From Clostridiales bacterium (GTDB lineage: Bacteria; Bacillota; Clostridia; Oscillospirales; Oscillospiraceae), in assembly GCA_018374635.1 (NCBI GenBank), contig JAHAEW010000007.1, positions 3,127 to 67,126 of the forward strand: a DNA stretch of 64,000 bases, written 5' to 3'. Shown one piece after another: positions 59,181 to 64,000 of this stretch (positions are counted from its first letter, which is position 1; the number at the start of each line of letters is the position of its first letter). Below the pieces are notes generated by a model that saw nothing but the letters and a program-made list of their open reading frames with translations, searched no databases and was not told the DNA's origin. The position numbers and the translations under genes were made by a program.

Positions 59181-59534
59181 ATGGCAATTAAAGATATGTT
59201 CGGCGATCTGCAAAGGATCGATATTCTGGCGGAGAAGCGCGAAACCAATGAAGTTTTAATGGTTTTGGTCTGCAATGGCTTTATTGACGGCTCCCCGGAA
59301 ACACAAAAAGCCCTGCTGGACAAGATGGAGGGTTACATGAATCATACACAAAGCGAGGAGTTTCAAAAGGAATATGCAAATTGGTCTGTGATTTTGCGAG
59401 TGGCTTTTGATGAAGAACCCGACCGGCTGGTTGTGGCGCTGCTCAGTAAGTGCCAGCCTTGGGCGGATGATTATGGCGTCAATCTGGAATTTGAAATTGG
59501 AGGAAACCAATCATGCCAACGAAAGAATGGATGA
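59181..59534 (+). CDS. DUF6572-like small protein
   Basis: 117 residues from ATG 59181: IDILAEKRETNEVLMVLVCNG then a DKMEGYMNH helix and VALLSKCQPWADDYGVNLEF. Resembles DUF6572-type immunity proteins, with some uncertainty. It starts 5 bp after the previous stop, and its stop overlaps the DUF4241 gene start, so translation is coupled. Confidence 0.65.
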   Translation: MAIKDMFGDLQRIDILAEKRETNEVLMVLVCNGFIDGSPETQKALLDKMEGYMNHTQSEEFQKEYANWSVILRVAFDEEPDRLVVALLSKCQPWADDYGVNLEFEIGGNQSCQRKNG

Positions 59535-60244
59535 AAAAATACGAGGCGGTCAAGGATACGCTGTCCTGCAAGGTCTGCTTGGATACATATTTTACAGAAA
59601 AGGTCATTGGGAATAGACCGGTGGATGTGTTGGAGATCGGCACAGTACATTTCCCCACCGGGAAGATTTTTGCCTGTGACCCGATGGTCGAGCTGGAGGA
59701 CGCTCCACCATTCCTTCAGACCATCCCCGCGGGGACTTACCCGGCCAAAATCTGCGTAGTGCCCAGTGAGAAATACGGCGACCGCTATGCCTGTGTCAAG
59801 GTGGCGGTCAGCGGGGAGAAGCCTGTCCGCTATGAACTGGGTATGGTTGGAAACGAGGACCTGAACGTGGAACTGGGCGAGGACGAGTACTTCGGCTTCG
59901 GTGTGGATGCCGGGATGGGCTGTATCGCGGACATCCAGACCCAGGCGGCCTTCAAGGCATACTGGGCCAGGCGGCTGGAGGAGGACTCGGACATCGACCC
60001 CTACAACGACCTGTTCTGCGATCTTTTGGAGGAAAACGCCAAAGCCTACCCCAAGTATCAGGAGAGTTATGGAAATTGGCTCAACTGGACAGTGCCGGAT
60101 ACGGACTGCGATCTGCCTATCTTTTCCTCCGGCTGGGGGGACGGGTACTATCCCGTCTATTTTGGCTACGATGCCCAGGATGAAGTCTGCGCCGTGTATG
60201 TGCGGTTTATCGACATGGAAGCGGAATATAAAAATCTGGACTAA
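59513..60244 (+). CDS. DUF4241 protein, putative immunity protein
   Basis: 243 residues. PVDVLEIGTVHFPTGKIFACDPMVEL opens the DUF4241 fold and GYYPVYFGYDAQDEVCAVYVRFID closes it. The family is found in polymorphic-toxin immunity loci. Starts within the preceding gene's end (GGAGG site). Confidence 0.8.
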   Translation: MPTKEWMKKYEAVKDTLSCKVCLDTYFTEKVIGNRPVDVLEIGTVHFPTGKIFACDPMVELEDAPPFLQTIPAGTYPAKICVVPSEKYGDRYACVKVAVSGEKPVRYELGMVGNEDLNVELGEDEYFGFGVDAGMGCIADIQTQAAFKAYWARRLEEDSDIDPYNDLFCDLLEENAKAYPKYQESYGNWLNWTVPDTDCDLPIFSSGWGDGYYPVYFGYDAQDEVCAVYVRFIDMEAEYKNLD

Positions 60245-60245
60245 G

Positions 60246-60341
60246 TCAGCGGCCTGCATTTTGGAGTGGCTCGACATTCCCATTGAAATGGAAGAAGCGA
60301 TCGGCACAGGAATTGCTGAGGTCAATGGCGTGGAAAAAAGG
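60246..60341 (+). pseudogene. truncated second DUF5713 copy
   Basis: A frame gives SAACILEWLDIPIEMEEAIG, clearly homologous to the C-terminus HILEWFNIPIDTEEAV of the DUF5713 protein at 58849-59175, without a start. A residue of tandem duplication and deletion between immunity genes. Confidence 0.65.
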
Positions 60342-60352
60342 AGGCGTGACAG

Positions 60353-63300
60353 ATGTATATCGACAAATACTGGGGCAACTACATTGGGGATACCGATGAC
60401 AGTCTGAACCTTGTGACTTTTTTGGAGGATCAGAAAAAAGAGGAGATCCCCCTCGGCGAGATCTTTGCCAAGACCGGGTTGGACAAGCAGAACTGGGACT
60501 TCCGCCAGACCGTTGAATATCTGGAATTTATCCACTCAGACGGCGTGGAGATGGATTTCCACTTTGCCATTGACCTGATTACCGATCTGGCCGCCATTCT
60601 GCTGGAGTGCAGTGTCAGCGGCAGTGTGGATCTCCACGACCTGGACGAGTATGACGCTCCCTCCCGCCGTATCCGAATCACTGCCACGCCAGAGGAACAC
60701 AACGCCATGGACAAGGCCCTGGCGGATTTCGCCCAGAATCCGCTGGAATACGACCTCAGCGAGATGATGGATGAGGACGGGACAAAAGAAATGGCCGGCA
60801 TCGTGGAGAGCCTGCGGAAGGAACTGTACGAGGCCGCCGGCAGCAACCGCAGTTACCATGTGAAAGCGGAGGATGTGAAACATCTGCTCCCTGACTGGGA
60901 GGGAGCAGATGGCTGCATCGCCACCAACCGCATCACGGTGGAGGGGTGCAAGGTGGGCTGCTGTTACCGGGAGACGCCGGATGGCGGCTGGGACAGCGGC
61001 TGGCGCTTCACCGCTGGTGACGAGAGTGAGGCGTACATGGACGACCCCAATAATGCCGGGATCTACAAGCTGAATACGATCTGCAACGACGATCCCGACA
61101 TCGTTCCGCTGCTGCATGCACCCGCTCCCTGCGCCTTTGCGCGGGACGAGAATGGCGTGTTCCAGCAGATCAAAGACTGGAAGCCGGATGAGGACGAAGA
61201 GGAGCCGGATATGGACATTTTAGAGCAGTGCCAGAAGTGGCACGAGGAGGACAAATTCCAGAAAATCATTGACGCGCTGGAGGCCATCCCCGCCGAGGAG
61301 CGCACCCCTGAGATGGACAGCGAGCTGGCCCGGGCCTACAACAACTGGGGGGCTTCACGTTCCAATCGGGAGGCTCTCAAAAAGGCCATCGCCCTGTTGA
61401 AGCCCCATGAGGAATATTTCGAGGGCGACCACTGCTGGAACTTCCGCATGGGGTATGCCTATTACTATCTGGATCAGGAGGGCCGCGCCCTGCGGTACTT
61501 TGAAAAGGCTCTGGAGGCCCGTCCCGGTGATGAGGACACCCAAACGCTTATCGACTGGTGCAAGAAGGGCATTTCCCTGCCGCAGTTCTCAGCGTGCTTC
61601 CGGCAGCGGACGGAATCGGCGTGGGAGGAGTTTGCCGCCCAGGAGGCCCAGCTGCGCCAGATCATGGACGAGGACAAAAACAACGGGCGGGGCGAGGAAC
61701 TGATCCACCAGTGTGAGGCCATTCTGAACCAGGCGTTTGACGAGATCTCCTTCGAGATGGGCTTCAATGGCGAAAAATACGAACTGATCCTCACCCCGGA
61801 GGGCGACAAGGTCAAGCTGTTTGAACTGGTCTACTTCCAGAAGCACGCCCCCAAGGAGGTGCTGGAGCACTGGAACATCCTGGTGGGCCGTCAGCCCATC
61901 CGAAACATCGGCCTTCGCACTGACGATGGATGGGACATCTCCGGGGAGGATGTGCAGATCTGGCTGGAGGAGCAGGGCGAAAACCGCTTTGCCGTCTCCG
62001 CCTACTGTGAAAAGCTGCTGCCCATGCTCCGGGAGGAGGAAGGCCGGGCCTGGTGGATGCTCACCACCCTCACCGACCAGGTGCTGGGCGAGATCCCCCA
62101 CATGCGGTACATAGACAGCTTCGATGTGCTGGAGGAACCCAAAGAGGAGCCGCCCATTCTCTTGTCTCAGCTCCCCAACAAGCTGCGTGAAAGGGGATTG
62201 GACCTTGCCACCGACCCAGAAGCCTATCTGGAGAGCTACCTTGGCTATAAAATGACGCCCAATGAGGACCCGGACGCCGACTGGCGGCTGGATGTGATGG
62301 TGGGCTCCACCTGCTGCGCCCCGCTCATCAACGGCTATCTGAATGCGGACAACGAGTTTGTAGACGATCTCCACGCCGGCGGCGCGGTGGCGGGCTTCTT
62401 CTGCTATCCTCTGGATACCCTGCGGGAGGAGGAAGGAACCCAGAAGATCTTCGACTTCCGGGACAAGCTGGAGGAAACCCTCACCGCTGGGGACGGCCCG
62501 GAAGTGCTCACCCTCACCGGCGGAGCCACCGGCCTCTACTGCGGCTATGTGGACTTCATCGCATGGGACATCCGGGCGGCGCTGAATACGGCGAAGGAGT
62601 TCTTTGCGGGGACGGACATCCCCTGGGCCAGCTTCCACACCTTCCGCCGGGAGGCGGGCACGGTGAGTCTGAAGCAGCAGGGGGAAGATGCGCCGGATGC
62701 CGGAGAACAGGGGGACGAGCTGGAGGAAATGCTGACGGGCATGGACTACATCCCCTACACCCCGCAGAACGCCGAAGAATTCTTCCGGCAGCTGGAGCAG
62801 TGGAACGATGAGGACGAGTACACCCGCTGTATCCAGGCGCTGAACGCCATCCCGGAGGACGGGTGGAACTACCGCACCGCCTACGCGCTGGCGCGGGCGC
62901 TGGAAAACTACGCCATCATCGGGGACCATGGCGAGGGCACTCCCCGTTACAAGGGGGACAAGGCCCTTCTGCGGGCCATTGAGGTGCTGGAGTCCGTCCG
63001 GGAGGAAGGCCAGGACAAGGCGGAGTGGAATATGCGGATGGCCTACGGCTATCAGTATCTCTGCGGCCAGGAGGAAAAGGCCATCCCTTATGCCCGGCGG
63101 TGGGCGGAGCTGGCCCCAGAGGATGAGGACGCCCAAGCGGTGATCCGGGAGTGTCAGGCGGAGATCCGGAAACGCCGGCGCAGCCGGAACAAGAAAGTTA
63201 AATTCGTGCCCGGCAGTACCCCCTTCGAGGGCTTCGACCTCACCAACTTCTGGGATGATAATTGGTATGCGCTGAAAGAGTATGTCAGTGAGCCTCCCTC

Positions 63301-64000
63301 CGACGAGCTGATTGCCAGCGTGGAGGAGGAACTGGGCTATAAGCTGCCCGCCGCCTACATCTGGCTGATGAAGCAGCACAACGGCGGCATTCCGGTGAAC
63401 ACCTGCTATCCCTGCGATGAGCCCACCTGCTGGGCAGAGGACCATGTGGCCATTACCGGGATTTTCGGCATCGGACGGGAAAAGAGCTGCTCCCTCTGCG
63501 GGGAATTGGGCAGCCAGTTTATGATCGACGAGTGGGAGTATCCTGCCATCGGGGTGGCCATCTGCGACTGTCCCAGCGCCGGGCACGATATGATCTTCCT
63601 GGACTACCGGGCCTGCGGTCCCCAGGGAGAGCCTGCGGTGGTCCATGTGGATCAGGAAAATGACTACAAGATCACCCATCTGGCAGACAGCTTTGAGGAG
63701 TTTATCCGCGGACTGGAGCATGAATCCCTCTATGATCCGGATGCGGAAGATGCAGACGATCTCGGTGAGGAAAATGACGCTGACGGGGAAGAAACCAACC
63801 ATAAGGGCGCTTTTGCCGGGTCCGTGCTCCTCTCCAAAGCGGAGTGGGACAAGGAGCAGTTTATCCGGGATCTGCGGGAAGAATGGGGCATCGTGGACGA
63901 TGAGCCGGATGAGGGCGACGAAGATGTTGAGAACAGCGATGACGCTGTGGTAATGCGGGTCGGCAATATGATGCTGATCGTGACACTATTCCACGGTCAC
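60353..64000 (+). CDS. giant composite immunity-type protein (partial, runs off window)
   Basis: At least 1216 residues; the frame stays open to the window edge. From the N-terminus: unrecognised helical region (1-180); Imm33/DUF2185 (about 185-270; ATNRITVEGCKVGCCYRE..., GDESEAYMDDPNNAGIYKLN); TPR-like unit 1 (289-410); unknown module (413-582); second unknown module (606-770); TPR-like unit 2 (808-940), visibly related to unit 1; SUKH/SMI1-KNR4 (957-1122; ELGYKLPAAYIWLMKQHNGG); start of DUF4261 (1151-; GSVLLSKAEWDKEQFIRDL). AAAGGAGG precedes ATG 60353. Probably a multi-toxin immunity protein; no toxin gene is in view. Confidence 0.8.
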   Translation, partial: MYIDKYWGNYIGDTDDSLNLVTFLEDQKKEEIPLGEIFAKTGLDKQNWDFRQTVEYLEFIHSDGVEMDFHFAIDLITDLAAILLECSVSGSVDLHDLDEYDAPSRRIRITATPEEHNAMDKALADFAQNPLEYDLSEMMDEDGTKEMAGIVESLRKELYEAAGSNRSYHVKAEDVKHLLPDWEGADGCIATNRITVEGCKVGCCYRETPDGGWDSGWRFTAGDESEAYMDDPNNAGIYKLNTICNDDPDIVPLLHAPAPCAFARDENGVFQQIKDWKPDEDEEEPDMDILEQCQKWHEEDKFQKIIDALEAIPAEERTPEMDSELARAYNNWGASRSNREALKKAIALLKPHEEYFEGDHCWNFRMGYAYYYLDQEGRALRYFEKALEARPGDEDTQTLIDWCKKGISLPQFSACFRQRTESAWEEFAAQEAQLRQIMDEDKNNGRGEELIHQCEAILNQAFDEISFEMGFNGEKYELILTPEGDKVKLFELVYFQKHAPKEVLEHWNILVGRQPIRNIGLRTDDGWDISGEDVQIWLEEQGENRFAVSAYCEKLLPMLREEEGRAWWMLTTLTDQVLGEIPHMRYIDSFDVLEEPKEEPPILLSQLPNKLRERGLDLATDPEAYLESYLGYKMTPNEDPDADWRLDVMVGSTCCAPLINGYLNADNEFVDDLHAGGAVAGFFCYPLDTLREEEGTQKIFDFRDKLEETLTAGDGPEVLTLTGGATGLYCGYVDFIAWDIRAALNTAKEFFAGTDIPWASFHTFRREAGTVSLKQQGEDAPDAGEQGDELEEMLTGMDYIPYTPQNAEEFFRQLEQWNDEDEYTRCIQALNAIPEDGWNYRTAYALARALENYAIIGDHGEGTPRYKGDKALLRAIEVLESVREEGQDKAEWNMRMAYGYQYLCGQEEKAIPYARRWAELAPEDEDAQAVIRECQAEIRKRRRSRNKKVKFVPGSTPFEGFDLTNFWDDNWYALKEYVSEPPSDELIASVEEELGYKLPAAYIWLMKQHNGGIPVNTCYPCDEPTCWAEDHVAITGIFGIGREKSCSLCGELGSQFMIDEWEYPAIGVAICDCPSAGHDMIFLDYRACGPQGEPAVVHVDQENDYKITHLADSFEEFIRGLEHESLYDPDAEDADDLGEENDADGEETNHKGAFAGSVLLSKAEWDKEQFIRDLREEWGIVDDEPDEGDEDVENSDDAVVMRVGNMMLIVTLFHGH

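Noticed and set aside
61589..63802. 737-codon open frame on the minus strand
   Set aside because: Antisense shadow of the giant immunity-type gene.
1..64000. insertion sequences, prophage, CRISPR array or rRNA operon
   Set aside because: I saw no transposase, integrase or phage structural motif, no regularly spaced repeats and no rRNA sequence.

Overview
The window is about 64 kb of GC-rich DNA from an endospore-forming Firmicute, most likely an Oscillospiraceae/Flavonifractor-type gut anaerobe. The evidence is the gene content: sigG, whiA, rapZ-yvcK-whiA, DnaE, rubrerythrin/desulfoferrodoxin, 2-hydroxyacyl-CoA dehydratase activases, DUF1700 and DUF4364 families, and strong GGAGG ribosome sites with TTGACA/TATAAT promoters. 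The genus is an inference; no 16S rRNA gene is present.

Layout. 0-4 kb: a truncated lipoprotein gene, a MATE exporter behind an attenuator-like leader, two NTF2/SnoaL-like genes and a palindromic operator. 4-8.4 kb: an operon of a two-ATPase acyl-CoA dehydratase activase, a dehydratase-like subunit and a GNAT. 8.6-14.6 kb: envelope and accessory genes (DUF1700, GH25 lysozyme, LTA-synthase-like sulfatase, beta-hydroxyacid dehydrogenase, hemolysin III, ferritin-like protein). 14.6-16 kb: infC-rpmI-rplT, with infC apparently starting at ATC behind a terminator-bearing leader. 16-30 kb: 5'-nucleotidase, methyltransferase, sigG, tRNA-Gly, murB-rapZ-yvcK-whiA, dnaE-cls. 30.3-32.2 kb: an AT-rich insert with two small unusual genes, bounded by imperfect 74-bp direct repeats. 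32-42 kb: a CYTH protein, a self-contained 27-codon gene, a Cys-rich protein, a DUF3048 lipoprotein, a candidate 6S RNA, DUF4364, polA and rimI-GNAT-tsaD. 42-43.6 kb: an oxidative-stress cluster (PerR-like regulator, desulfoferrodoxin, rubrerythrin). 43.7-51.8 kb: larE-larB-larC followed by a five-gene nickel/peptide-type ABC importer, one minus-strand operon behind a structured leader. It appears to couple nickel uptake to nickel-pincer cofactor synthesis, with no larA in view. 51.9-57.2 kb: a CPA2 antiporter with its TetR, an alpha/beta-hydrolase remnant, oleate hydratase with a TetR, and an AlbA_2 protein. 57.3-58.1 kb: two tRNA-Leu genes. 58.1-64 kb: gene remnants, then a locus of small immunity-type proteins (DUF5713, DUF6572-like, DUF4241, a truncated second DUF5713) and a giant composite protein of Imm33/DUF2185, repeated TPR-like units, SUKH and DUF4261 modules that runs off the window end.

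The most unusual features are the immunity-gene array with its giant multi-domain protein, a family of structured intergenic repeats at about 24.1, 35.5, 41.4 and 43.65 kb (one hairpin shows a compensatory base-pair change), the repeat-bounded AT-rich insert, the 27-codon transcription unit, and the regulated lar-nik operon. All family assignments come from reading motifs by eye; no database search was run.
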